This document shows, piece by piece, positions 9,009 to 17,875 of a stretch of 26,420 nt of DNA (the stretch's first letter is position 1; every line of letters starts with the position of its first letter). Position numbers and translations under genes: made by a program. This DNA is from Cymbomonas tetramitiformis (taxonomy: Eukaryota; Chlorophyta; Pyramimonadophyceae; Pyramimonadales; Pyramimonadaceae): the NCBI GenBank assembly GCA_001247695.2, contig LGRX02009709.1:1-26420 (forward strand), in the 5' to 3' direction. The notes below the pieces were generated by a model. That model was not told the DNA's origin, did not search any database, and saw nothing but the letters and a program-made list of their open reading frames with translations.

Positions 9009-12000
9009 TCAGCCATGCGTATGGATGCGTGATATGCCTTTCTGATCGAACAGGTGCTCGAAGAGTTGACGAAGCAATCCAGAGGGCAGAGGGTATACAG
9101 CAGTGGAGACTCCCGCTCCTTGTTGCCCCGGATGAGGTCCCAGTTGAGCAGTTTCCGGATGTGATCCCAGAGTCTGTTGGTGAAGACAAGGAGTATCCAT
9201 CGTACAGTACCGTAGGTCCACTGGAGGAGGCGACTGCGTCCAGATGCAAGTAGGCTTGCGGTAGCCAGTGCCATACATACAGTAAGAGCAATACAACGGG
9301 GTAGGTAACCGGCGAACTACGGGTCGAAATCGCAGCGCAAAGGGAAACCTGCCCATCGGATTTTCCATAAACCAATGCTTGGGTTTGAGAAAGTCAAAAA
9401 TTTGGAGCGTTCGGCGTACACAGGCATCAGCCTGTCGCAGTTGTCGCACCCCAGTGGTCTTAGCCTGACTGTATTCGGTGCACGGTGGACTAGCCCAGAT
9501 GACGTCAAAGTAACCAGGCGCGTAACGCTTGAAGTCCCAGTCCTGAACCTTCTCAGCGTAGGTAGGTTGCCAGCGAGGATCATGATCGACGGTGACCACA
9601 GTGCTCTTCGGATAACATGACAGGAAACTTCTCTCCACACTTCCTGTACCACTGAAAAGTACTAGTAGTCGCAACTCGCGTGTCGAGACCACAGAGTCCA
9701 GAAGAGCTAGATGCGTCACAAAGGCGTCAGAGGAGCGACAGTATTGTTCCCAAGGTAGGCAGTTGTCCAGAGAAGTGAGTTTCCCTTCATCAGAGGTGTC
9801 CAGGAAAGTTAGAGCTCTGGCGCGTTCCCGCCTTTGCTTCCGCTGCATTCTGACCTCCTGTAAGGCTTTTTCACGGGCTTGTCCTTCTCGTGATAGTCTC
9901 AGTTGTTCGAACTCCGTGAGCTGTTCGAGTTCACCCCCGTAGTTCAACGACTCACGGGTCTTCCAGGAGTCATGAGCGTTAGAGTACCCAGTCCAGCGAA
10001 CCAGAAATTCTTCTACTTCCTTGCCTCCTTTCATAGGTTTCACTCTTCGAGCCAAAATCTTAGACACATGGGTCTGGGATTGTCCATCCACGAGAACCTT
10101 GGCAGGAGTAGGTATTTGCCGACGCAGCGCAAAAGCTTCATCCGCGGTGCGGTATTCCTTGAGGCGATGTTGCGCAAAAACATCGTGGATACGCCATTTA
10201 GGGGGTAACTTGAGCCGATAAGCCACCGGAGCACCTCTGTCAATTTCGGGTAGCTCTCGTTGCTGGTCACTGAAGAACCTCTCGGTGATGGGTAAGGGCC
10301 CGTGCCAGCGAGGTCCCAGCTTCCTGAAGGATTCGCGGTTCATGATATTTTCCGTGAGATGCTTGGCATCTACCCAGACCAAGTCTCCCAACTGAAAGGA
10401 TTTGGCGGTGTGACGCTGGTCAAACTGATGTCGCTGGCGTTGCTGTGCCAGTTCTAGCTTAGTGCGGGCGTCCTCTAGTTGAGCCGCGAATTTACTAGCC
10501 ATCTCGTGTGCAGTACCTTCTCCACCCTTACGCTTGGAGTGTTGTCCAGCAGCCGCTTGCAGGAACAAGTCCAGTTGCGACATAGGCGAGTGCCCCAAGA
10601 CCAACTCAAACGGGGTAAAGCCGGTTACATCGCTCCGCGTATCGTTTATGGCGAACTCTACGTTAGCACACCACAAATCCCAGTCCTCTGGATTGCTGCC
10701 TACGAAGGACCTTAGCATGTCTTCTACCACGCGGTTGGTATGTTCAGCTTGTCCGTCCGAACGAGGGTTGTAAGGCGTGGTGGAGGCCACTTTGGTTCCC
10801 ATAAGTCTCATCAATTCCTTCCACATAGCATCCTGAAAACGAGGGTCGCGGTCAGAGACAATCTTCATAGGGGTGCCATGTAGTTTCCAGATGTGGTCGA
10901 AGTAGATTCGAGCGATAACCTCAGCGGAGCTGTCCTGGAAGTTCAACGGGATGATGTGAACCATTTTGCTGAGCTTACACGTGAAAGTAGCAAAGGCATC
11001 GTGATTCCGCGCCGTGACTGGCAGTCCAGTGACAAAGTCCACACTGACCACTTGCCATAGTCGCGTAGGAATAGTGTGTGGGTTCAACAATCCATCCGGG
11101 TAGGAATTTCTCGGTCGCACCGCTTGACAGATAGTGCAAGATGAAACCCAGCGTCCCACATCTTCTGCTGCCCCTTTCCACCAGAAGCGTCGCAGTACTC
11201 GTTCCAGAGTTTTGTCCCTGCCCGCGTGTCCAGCTGAAACATATGCATGCGCCTCTTGCAACACTACCTCACGGAGTGGTGAATCTTCTCCCAGTACCAA
11301 CTGATAGCGTCCAGCGCTCACCCTCCACAACACATCTCCCACTACGCAGAAGTCACGAGTGCGTTGATGCGGAGCTTCTTGGATTTCCTTCCTTAAAGTC
11401 TGTAGGGGACCAGGTCGCCCATATTCCGCTTGCAGCGCTTTGAGAAACTGGCCTCCTGATATCTGCTGATGCAGGTCTCGAACGCTGGCCGCTTCTCCAG
11501 TACGCACGATAGGAGGAGGCGAACTCGTCTTCCTTTCCCGCTTGACACGCTGTCGAGCTGGCGGGGCGTACACCACTAACAGGGGCCAAGGAAGATCCAG
11601 AAGGGCTCCATCCGGAGCAGCGAACATCTGCACAGGTTCTCCTTGAGCGTCATGGGTGGGAATAATGTACTCCACTCTCATTCCCGCAGATCTGAACAAC
11701 TGCCGCCACTGGGGCATGCGAGACTGAAAGTCAGGAAGGACAAAGAGAGCTGAAGTATTCTCAGGGTCCAGACGCCATTCTTCCACATATCTCCTCAGTA
11801 CGGCCTCGATGGTCAAATGGTTGGAGGAGAAGGGAGGATTGCACCAGACGTTCAACCCTCGCCAGTTTTCCTTCAAGCAGTCCGTCCAGTAGCGGTTGAC
11901 CTGACGATTCCTTCCTCCCAAGTCGCAACAGGCGTCCACCTCGAAAGGTCCATATTCTTGACTCAAGAAGTCGAACATGTCCGCACGGAACTTCCAGTCC

Positions 12001-12596
12001 TGTCGGTCGCTGGGCTCCAGGAGTCTGGTTGAGGCCTCGCTGCACTTCGGCGTTGCTGAGTAATCAGCAGGGGTCTTCCTGGGAGAAGGAGGCGAGGATG
12101 CTGTCAGTTTGCCAGAGCGCGTCTGAACTGCCAGAGTTGCTTCCTCGTACCCGGTTTCGGCCAGCTGCAGAGTATGTAGGGCGTCCATCCAGAGTTGAGG
12201 GGAGTCCATCCAGGTGAGAGTCCCACTGTACGCGAGGACTGGTTCAGGATCTTTGGTCTTGGCGCTGTTGGACTTGCGCTCCTTCAACTTGTTGGGATCT
12301 ACCACTCCCAGGGGCGCGCGTCCTTGGCGAGACTCTTTACCAGCTGCAGGTCGGAACTTGCTGGCAGTGTCTGCGGCCGAGGGAGGTCGCTGTGGTTTCC
12401 CAGTAACCGGGTGCACAAAGCCAGCTTCTACCAGTCCTTCTCTCGCGGAAATTTCCTTGTAGTTTGGTCGCCTGGACAGAGCGTCTGGAACCCAGAGTAG
12501 CGCCCCAGGGATGTACTCCATCTCGGGTACCCCTACCTCCACTAGATCCATGTACCATCGGGCTTGGCGTCGGCTGAGAGGTTGTCCGGGTGCCAT
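9009..12596 (-). CDS. pol: Pol C-terminal part: Dam-like MTase, integrase, chromodomain, C5-MTase
   Basis: A single 1195-codon frame. Residues 1-44 are the end of the RNase H/connection region (YIPGALLWVPDALSRRP). About 200-345 is a phage-Dam-like N6-adenine methyltransferase: VDACC near 220 and the catalytic-type NPPF at 253-256. H450, H457, C487 and C490 form the integrase zinc finger. The integrase core has D520, D582 and E618 with exactly 35 residues between the last two. GPY/F-type sequence lies near 760 and the chromodomain near 843-890 (FLVRWTGYSNAHDSW). About 976-1180 is a C5-cytosine methyltransferase: FSGTG motif I at 981-985, PPC motif IV with C1039, ENP motif VI at 1078-1080, and a YC-x-YG-KPT-IW segment typical of phage-like enzymes. 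The long frame suggests recent constraint. The upstream part is separated by a one-base shift near 12597. Confidence 0.85.
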   Translation of the reverse strand: MAPGQPLSRRQARWYMDLVEVGVPEMEYIPGALLWVPDALSRRPNYKEISAREGLVEAGFVHPVTGKPQRPPSAADTASKFRPAAGKESRQGRAPLGVVDPNKLKERKSNSAKTKDPEPVLAYSGTLTWMDSPQLWMDALHTLQLAETGYEEATLAVQTRSGKLTASSPPSPRKTPADYSATPKCSEASTRLLEPSDRQDWKFRADMFDFLSQEYGPFEVDACCDLGGRNRQVNRYWTDCLKENWRGLNVWCNPPFSSNHLTIEAVLRRYVEEWRLDPENTSALFVLPDFQSRMPQWRQLFRSAGMRVEYIIPTHDAQGEPVQMFAAPDGALLDLPWPLLVVYAPPARQRVKRERKTSSPPPIVRTGEAASVRDLHQQISGGQFLKALQAEYGRPGPLQTLRKEIQEAPHQRTRDFCVVGDVLWRVSAGRYQLVLGEDSPLREVVLQEAHAYVSAGHAGRDKTLERVLRRFWWKGAAEDVGRWVSSCTICQAVRPRNSYPDGLLNPHTIPTRLWQVVSVDFVTGLPVTARNHDAFATFTCKLSKMVHIIPLNFQDSSAEVIARIYFDHIWKLHGTPMKIVSDRDPRFQDAMWKELMRLMGTKVASTTPYNPRSDGQAEHTNRVVEDMLRSFVGSNPEDWDLWCANVEFAINDTRSDVTGFTPFELVLGHSPMSQLDLFLQAAAGQHSKRKGGEGTAHEMASKFAAQLEDARTKLELAQQRQRHQFDQRHTAKSFQLGDLVWVDAKHLTENIMNRESFRKLGPRWHGPLPITERFFSDQQRELPEIDRGAPVAYRLKLPPKWRIHDVFAQHRLKEYRTADEAFALRRQIPTPAKVLVDGQSQTHVSKILARRVKPMKGGKEVEEFLVRWTGYSNAHDSWKTRESLNYGGELEQLTEFEQLRLSREGQAREKALQEVRMQRKQRRERARALTFLDTSDEGKLTSLDNCLPWEQYCRSSDAFVTHLALLDSVVSTRELRLLVLFSGTGSVERSFLSCYPKSTVVTVDHDPRWQPTYAEKVQDWDFKRYAPGYFDVIWASPPCTEYSQAKTTGVRQLRQADACVRRTLQIFDFLKPKHWFMENPMGRFPFALRFRPVVRRLPTPLYCSYCMYGTGYRKPTCIWTQSPPPVDLRYCTMDTPCLHQQTLGSHPETAQLGPHPGQQGAGVSTAVYPLPSGLLRQLFEHLFDQKGISRIHTHG
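9057..9671 (-). other. Domain: C5-cytosine DNA methyltransferase
   Basis: Residues about 976-1180 of the same frame, after the chromodomain. It has the SAM-binding FSGTG motif, an acidic residue ending the second strand (VDHD), the nucleophile motif ASPPC (C1039), ENP, the YC-YG-KPT-IW block and a C-terminal LPSGLLRQLFEHLFD helix like motif X. All key residues that I can place are present. The nearest resemblance is to small phage/bacterial-type C5 enzymes, not to eukaryotic DNMT1/DNMT3. Retrotransposons carrying cytosine methyltransferases have been reported from algae and dinoflagellates. Confidence 0.8.
11562..11999 (-). other. Domain: phage-Dam-like N6-adenine DNA methyltransferase
   Basis: Residues about 200-345 of the 1195-codon frame. 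The line-up of a DxFDFL-like start, EVDACC, a YWTD-x-L segment, WRG-NVWCNPPFS and a later LFVLPDF strand follows the phage Dam family, where the NPPF/Y tetrapeptide is the catalytic loop. The segment replaces what is normally a short spacer between RNase H and the integrase zinc finger. It is flanked by low-complexity Ser/Pro/Lys linkers (about 60-195 and 348-375), consistent with an inserted module. Dam-like domains are known in DIRS-type retroelements; here the host is a DDE-integrase gypsy element. Confidence 0.75.
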
Positions 12597-13040
12597 TAAC
12601 CATAGCTAGGGGCTTATGGTCACCCTGCAATTGGAACTCGGTCCAGATGAGGTAGTGTCGCCAAGTTTGCGTAGTGCAGTGATGGAGAGCGCAGAGTTCT
12701 CTTTCGCCAGCATGGTAGTTCTGCTCGGCTCCATTAAACTGTCTGCTCTCAAAGGCGACAGGTTGCAATCCATTTCCTACGTCTTGCATCAGTACTCCCC
12801 CCAGCGCCACTCCACTGGCGTCAGTTTGTACCACGAAAGGATGCCGTCCTTCGGCCGCCGCTTTCATATCGGGTAGCGCCAGAGTGGGTGAAGAACATAA
12901 CGCCTTCTTAATTTCCTCGAAGGCCCAACGCTGCATGGGTCCCCATAGCCAAGCGACATCCCCTTTGGTGAGCTGAGTCAAAGGCTGTGCTACTTCGGAG
13001 AAGCCCAGCATGTACCGCCGGTAGTACCCAGCCAACCCCA
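12597..13040 (-). pseudogene. pol: Pol segment: end of RT connection and RNase H, out of frame with both neighbours
   Basis: About 148 codons in a different frame from the flanking pol parts. The start (GLAGYYRRYM) is the usual junction after gypsy reverse transcriptase. RNase H follows with the catalytic acidic residues in QTDASG, in GERELCALHH, and in GDHKPL. The upstream break is at AAAA 13040-13043 (plus strand), where one extra T on the coding strand would restore the frame. The downstream break is near 12597, where one base too many is present. Both ends are single-base changes, so this is either a mutated copy or a consensus error. Confidence 0.8.
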
Positions 13041-15201
13041 AAATTGGCGCACATGCGTGGCGTTTTCCAGAGCGGGCCAGTCCCTGATGGCGGCCAGCTT
13101 GTCATGTTGAGGTTGACTTCCTTCCCGTGAGATAACGTGCCCCAGAAAGCGTATCTGGGTCTGCAATAGTTGACACTTAGACTCCTTGAGGTAGATACCC
13201 TGGTTCTCACAGACTTCGAGAAATTGCTGGAGATGGGAAAGATGCTCCTCCAAGGTGTTGCTGAAGAGGATACAATCGTCCAGGAATATTCTTACAAAAG
13301 GAAGATGTCCCAGAGCGCGCTGCATGCGTCTTTGATAGCATGAAGGACTGTTGGTCAACCCCATGGGCATCACCAACCACTCATACGAGCCATATGGAGA
13401 AGTGAACGCAGTCTTTTCCACATCCTCAGACGCCATAGCCATCTGCCAGAACCCATCGACTGCATCGAAGGAGGAGAAGTACTTGGCCCCATGCATGGAG
13501 TCGAACAACTGCTGAATGTTGGGAAGTGGATATTTGTCCTTGACGGTCAGGCTGTTGATGGCTCGGAAGTCGCAGACCATTCTGAGTACTTCAGGTTTCC
13601 CAGGCTTGGGAACCATCAGCACTGGTGCAGCGAACGGACTTGAGGAAGGTCTGATGTAGCCCTTGCTCAGGAGTTCATCCAGGCGTTCTCGCAGTTGAGT
13701 CAGCTCCACCATGGACATCTTATAGGGCCTCTTAGCGGGCGCGATGCCATTCCATCCCTCTTGCAGTCTCACATGGTCCACTTCATCTTTTCGCAGGGCG
13801 TCAAAGTTGGGCAGCGCTTCGCGAATTACTCGAGGTGAAAAGGACTCGATCAGCTTTTGAAACTTCTTTCTCCATTCGGGGGAGATTGAAGGGTCCTCCA
13901 AATTCTCGCTGGTGGCCACCGCTGATAACATCGAAGTCCCTACCAAAGGTGTCGCATAGGCCACTAAGATGTCGTGGGGTGTCGCGGCACTGTCCATTCC
14001 CGCATATCTGCGCCGATAGGCTTTGATCTCCTTGGTCGCTTGGGCCGCTGATAACATTACCATCGGTTCCAGAGCCATCGCGGTTCTCTCGCCTTTGCGT
14101 GTGGAGCTACGCCCCGGCGAACATCCCCGTATCCGCACGGATTTGCCATGATGGCGAAACTTGACTGATCCCCACCCATCATAGTCCAGCGTGACCGGCG
14201 AGAGGTGTCTCAACCACCTTCCTCCGAGTACAATGTCCACCTTGCTGCCCAAAGGAAGTACTCGCATCTTGATGACCTCGGAGTAAGTCCCCTCGGAAGT
14301 CTCGGCGGTCAGCTTGCCGTAAGCGACTTGCGCAGAGGTCTGCACCGACCCATCCGCGAGGGTAACGTTCAGCGGCATCCCATTAGCGCGAACTGTGAGG
14401 TTCAATCTCTTGACGCACTCACTGGAGATGAATTCATCCGAGGCACCCGAATCCACCAGCACGCGCACTCGCTGTCCCTTCAGCAAGGCCCAGAACACCA
14501 ATAGCAGCGTTCCCTCTTTGTCCCGAATCACAGTCAGCTGACTGTCCTGGTTCCACATTACTTGACCATCGCGTCGCAGATGTGCACAGATGGCTGCTCG
14601 CACTGGGTGATGCAAAGGTACGCGCTGCTTAGACCGGATAGGTCTTGTGCGCGGTGGTGCAGGCTGAGAACGAGGATCCGGACCAAAGTACCATCCACCT
14701 TCCAGGTCGCGATCTGCTTGTAGCTGCCGCTCCTTAGCGCGTCGCTCCTGTCCTTGAGCGCGTCGTCTGGCGCGGCTCTGCATGCGGCTTTCCAGAGGGT
14801 AAGAGCGAAGAGGTTGGATGGAAATCTCCTCCTCCTCTTCCTCCCCAGAGCTATCTTCTGGTTCGGACTTTTGAGTGAAAGAGGGGGTTTCTTCTTCCCG
14901 CGGTGCCGCCTGGGCGTTGGTGACGTTCGCTGGTGCTGCCACTGCTTCATTACCTTCCAGGATCGGCCGCAGACGGTGGCGTTGCTGTTTCTGAATGGTC
15001 AGTAGCAGTTCCAGGTGGGTTTCCTCCTGGATGGTTTTCAGGGGAGTCGGCTCCACTCCTTCTGTCACCGTTGTCAGCACACTTGGATTGTTCTCCGATC
15101 TGGCGGCGGCCAGCTGCCGCTCCATCAACTGCTGCGTGAAGTTGAGCGACCGCTGGGAGTCCTCGAGGTCTGAAATGTCCCCAGAAGTTGCGGGCTGAGA
15201 A
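13041..15201 (-). CDS. pol: Pol segment: retropepsin-type protease and reverse transcriptase
   Basis: The continuous frame runs from the transposon insertion point to the shift at about 13040. The conventional start at 15125 (ATG) is not a true initiation site; the frame is open from 15201 and continues the linker coding sequence beyond element A. Counting from the TTG codon at 15128, residues about 90-200 are an acidic then basic linker with a GGWYFGP motif. The aspartic protease has LVDSGAS with D226 and the flap-end IVLGGRWL near 299-306. Reverse transcriptase spans about 465-695 with catalytic D555 (SSFDAVDGF) and the FLDD box at 615-618, where many gypsy elements have YxDD. The downstream junction RQFWGWL is out of frame because of one missing T. 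Confidence 0.85.
15199..15201. repeat. Target-site duplication GAA, left copy
   Basis: GAA immediately before the CCCTAC terminus of element A, matching GAA at 21807-21809. A 3-bp duplication is the rule for CACTA/EnSpm transposons. Confidence 0.9.
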
Positions 15202-15219
15202 CCCTACATTCTGGGAAAA
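15202..15219 (+). repeat. Left terminal inverted repeat of the CACTA-like element
   Basis: CCCTACATTCTGGGAAAA, identical over 18 bp to the complement of the right end. After a 2-bp offset, CAGAAGACG is shared too. Confidence 0.92.
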
Positions 15220-15221
15220 AA

Positions 15222-15690
15222 CCAGAAGACGCGTCTTCTGAACGTCTTCTGAATGTCTTCTGAACGTCTTCTGAGACGTCTTCTGGGTCCAGAAGACATC
15301 CAGAAGACGTCCAGAAGACGTCTTCGGCGCGTCTTCTAATGTCTACCATCTTCTGGTTTCCAGAAGGCGTGCAGAAGATCTTCCGGGAAGACATCCAGAA
15401 GTTATCTTCTGGACGTCTTCTACATGTCTTCTGAATCCCGGAAGACGTCTTCTTGATATCTTTTGGGCGTCTTCTGTACATCTTCCCCGAAGATCTTCTG
15501 GACGTCTTCTGAAACTCAGAAGATGGTAGACATTAGAAGACGCGTAGAAGACGTCTTCTGGATGTCTTCTAGATATCTTCTGGAACCCAGAAGACATCTA
15601 GAAGACATCTTCCGGAATTCAGAAGATGTACAGAAGTCATGCAGAAGACGTTCAGAAGATATCTTCTGAACGCCTTCTGCATGTCTAATA
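15222..15690. repeat. 5' subterminal GAAGAC/GTCTTC array
   Basis: Dense copies of CAGAAGAC and GTCTTCTG in both orientations at 8-20 bp spacing. The array is itself a large inverted repeat centred near 15435: the CGCGTCTTCTAATGTCTACC region at 15328-15347 is complementary to the region at about 15524-15543. Overlapping open frames here on both strands are repeat artefacts. In CACTA elements such regions are bound by the element's own proteins; that role is inferred. Confidence 0.85.
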
Positions 15691-16065
15691 AATTTCAACA
15701 TTCGTATACGCATTCGCGAGGAATATTTTTAGGCTGAAATAAGCTTGCAAGAAGGATGAGTGCAAACAAGATGTATGGCATAATACACTTCTCGCCATCC
15801 TTAACAAACATATTCTCAACGTTTGATACACGACAAGAGATGATTTATTTGTGTGGAAGGCTAAGATGCTTTGGAGACTAAAATTGCTTTAACAATATTA
15901 CTTTTCAATCAAGAACCTAATCATAAGGAGGGCCACACATATTATTATCCTAACTAGCTAAGTGTCTAGAACTACTTCACATTCATGTTCTAAACAACTA
16001 GTCTAATTACCGAGAAACGATGTTCATCTAACATGCACACATGGCATAGGTCTTGGACCACGCAA
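15691..16065. other. Non-coding interior of the CACTA-like element
   Basis: AT-rich sequence with no open frame of note and no recognisable RNA or repeat. It separates the 5' array from the hairpin repeats. Confidence 0.6.
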
Positions 16066-16069
16066 AAAC

Positions 16070-16495
16070 ATGGGTTTTCCACTCGCTCGTTTTTAACCGA
16101 TCTGAAAAACAACGCACACCAAATTACCAACACTTAGTAGAGTGAAAACACACAATGAATACAAGCACAAATTCCTAGGAAGGGTAAGGTAAGTACCTTT
16201 ACTCTTCTAGTTGTGGGCGATGGGCTGAAAATGCGCTTTTCCCACTTGCTCATTTTCAGCCAATCTGAAAAACAAAGCGCAACTCAAAACCAAAGGTTAG
16301 TAAAGCGGGAAAACACAACGCATAAAGGCAGTATTTTTTAGGTGTGACACTAGGGGATGATAGAGCAAATACCTTTATTTGTGGTGTTGAGGTTGGGCTG
16401 AAAATTTACCTTTTGGACTAGGTCATTTTCAGCCGATCTGAAAAACAAAGCGCAACGCAAAACCAAAGGTTAGTAAAGCGCAAAAATAGTACGAG
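16070..16495. repeat. Three copies of a ~160-bp unit containing a GGCTGAAAAT hairpin
   Basis: Copies begin at about 16071, 16222 and 16395. Copies 2 and 3 carry an inverted repeat: GGCTGAAAATG at 16223-16233 with CATTTTCAGCC at 16251-16261, and GGCTGAAAAT at 16396-16405 with ATTTTCAGCC at 16425-16434. Both continue with atctgaaaaacaaagcgcaa and aaccaaaggttagtaaagcg. Copy 1 is more diverged and lacks a clean left arm. Confidence 0.7.
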
Positions 16496-16535
16496 ACGAA
16501 ATACAAGATTAGCGAAGGAAAACAAAAAGGCCTAG

Positions 16536-16607
16536 TGGTGTGAGTTGGAATCGAACCAACATCATCTCGTCCAAAGGACGAGCGAGAACACATGTCTCGT
16601 TCACACC
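16536..16607 (-). tRNA. tRNA-like gene, Lys(UUU)-type anticodon, probably a pseudogene or SINE head
   Basis: On the minus strand a full 72-nt cloverleaf can be drawn. The 7-bp acceptor stem GGTGTGA/TCACACC is perfect. The D stem is GAGA/TCTC, the anticodon stem CTCGT/ACGAG and the T arm GTTGG-TTCGATT-CCAAC, with discriminator A. The B box is canonical and a TTTTT terminator follows within about 10 nt. Against a working tRNA: the anticodon loop CCTTTGG has C where U33 is expected, the D loop lacks GG, and position 8 is A. The anticodon read in the standard place is TTT. It lies inside the CACTA-like element. Confidence 0.55.
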
Positions 16608-16905
16608 TCAATTAGACGCTAAGCACGCCGAAGTGCGCGTAAAAAAACCAAGGCACAAAAAGCACCCGCAATCACTATTGAAGTATTGCGTTGCGCAACG
16701 TTTTTCTGTTAGACGAACTATTTTTAAAGGACCACTTCACCCAGCAGCAGTCCGCGGAAAACGAGCCTGCGGTGGAATTGAGTTGGATGCAGGTGTAAAA
16801 GTGGTAGATGCAAATTTCACTTCAACGTTAAATAAAATTCAAACCCGAACGGTCATGTCGATGTGCGGTGCGGTGCTCGTGCTCACTCCCCTGCGCTGGG
16901 CCTGA

Positions 16906-16931
16906 CGATGCGATGCGATGCGATGCGATGC
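16906..16931. repeat. (GATGC)n microsatellite
   Basis: Five units of a GATGC pentamer, inside a locally GC-rich patch (16840-17020) that also has GCGCAGCGCAGCGC words. 16608-16905 and 16932-17324 show no gene. Confidence 0.85.
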
Positions 16932-17324
16932 TAATGCTAGCTGACGATGACGCCTGACCACGACCGCGACCACACGCCAGCGCCACACCAGCGCAGCGCA
17001 GCGCTGGCAGATTTTCCGGGTTTGCTATCCCCGGTATCGTGCAGTCATCACGTCTCACGCGACTCACTGCGCGCGTGATCGACTCTTCGACCGTTGCTAG
17101 GAGCGATGGTGCTCTAAAACAAGAGCAGTTTCTTCTACCAAATTAGGCGGCCGTTTTAACTTAGTAACTTGGTACGTTTGACCCTCTCCCGAACAAACCA
17201 CTTGTTTTTTTGCAATTCTACCTTCACAGTACGGTTTTGCCCAATATTGCGCACCTTATATGTTTTTTTGTTTTTTCGCGATTTTTTATAGTTTTTTTCA
17301 AAAAATACAAAAACACCCAAAAAA

Positions 17325-17874
17325 CATTCGGAAGATACCCCAGATATCTTATGTGCATCTTGTCACCCTCCAGAGATGTCTTTGAGGAAGACATGTCTTC
17401 TGGAAATCTGCAACTTGTAGAAGTTCCCATGAACGTCTTAACACCCCTCTTCGGGGCGTCTTCCCCATTTTTTCGACGATCTTCTACGCGTCTTCTAATG
17501 TCTGCCTAACCGTTACAAGTTGCAGATTTTCAGAAGACATGTCTTCCTCAAAGACATCTCTAAGACAACCGGAAGATGTACAGAAGATATCTGGGGTATC
17601 TTCCGCAAGCACAGTCAAGAAGACGTCCGGAAGAGGTCAAAAAAATGTCTTCCGCGTGTCTTCTGTGTGTCTTCCGCGTGTCTTCCGCGTGTCTTCCGCA
17701 CCTCTTCTGGGTTCAGGAAGACATATATTTCCCGAAGGCGTCTGGAAGATGTACAGAAGGTATCTGGGGTATCTTCCGCAAGCACAGTCAAGAAGACGTC
17801 CGGAAGATGTCGGGAGATGTCTTCCGCGTGTCTTCTGAGTGACTTCTGAACGTCTTCTGAGTGTTTGTCTTCAG
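17325..17874. repeat. Internal GAAGAC/GTCTTC array just before the transposase gene, with a ~70-bp direct duplication
   Basis: The same motif as in the terminal arrays. A ~70-bp unit starting ggaagatgtacagaag and containing tatctggggtatcttccgca occurs at about 17572 and 17743. The array ends in gtcttcag, a good splice acceptor, directly before the first credible coding segment, so it probably lies in an intron or 5' leader. Confidence 0.75.
17373..17560. repeat. 45-bp inverted repeat with ~98-bp spacer
   Basis: 17373-17417 (GAGATGTCTTTGAGGAAGAC...CAACTTG) is complementary to 17516-17560 with a single mismatch in 45. The spacer contains AATGTCT and GTCTTC words and a run of T. The arms hold GAAGACATGTCTTC palindromes of the element's array motif. 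Confidence 0.85.
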
Positions 17875-17875
17875 G

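Noticed and set aside
15222..15690. CRISPR-like look of regularly spaced GAAGAC repeats
   Set aside because: The repeats occur in both orientations at irregular spacing, without unique equal-length spacers or cas genes, and sit exactly at transposon ends.
16536..16607. A functional tRNA-Lys
   Set aside because: C33 instead of U33, no GG in the D loop and A8 make a working tRNA unlikely; kept only as tRNA-like.
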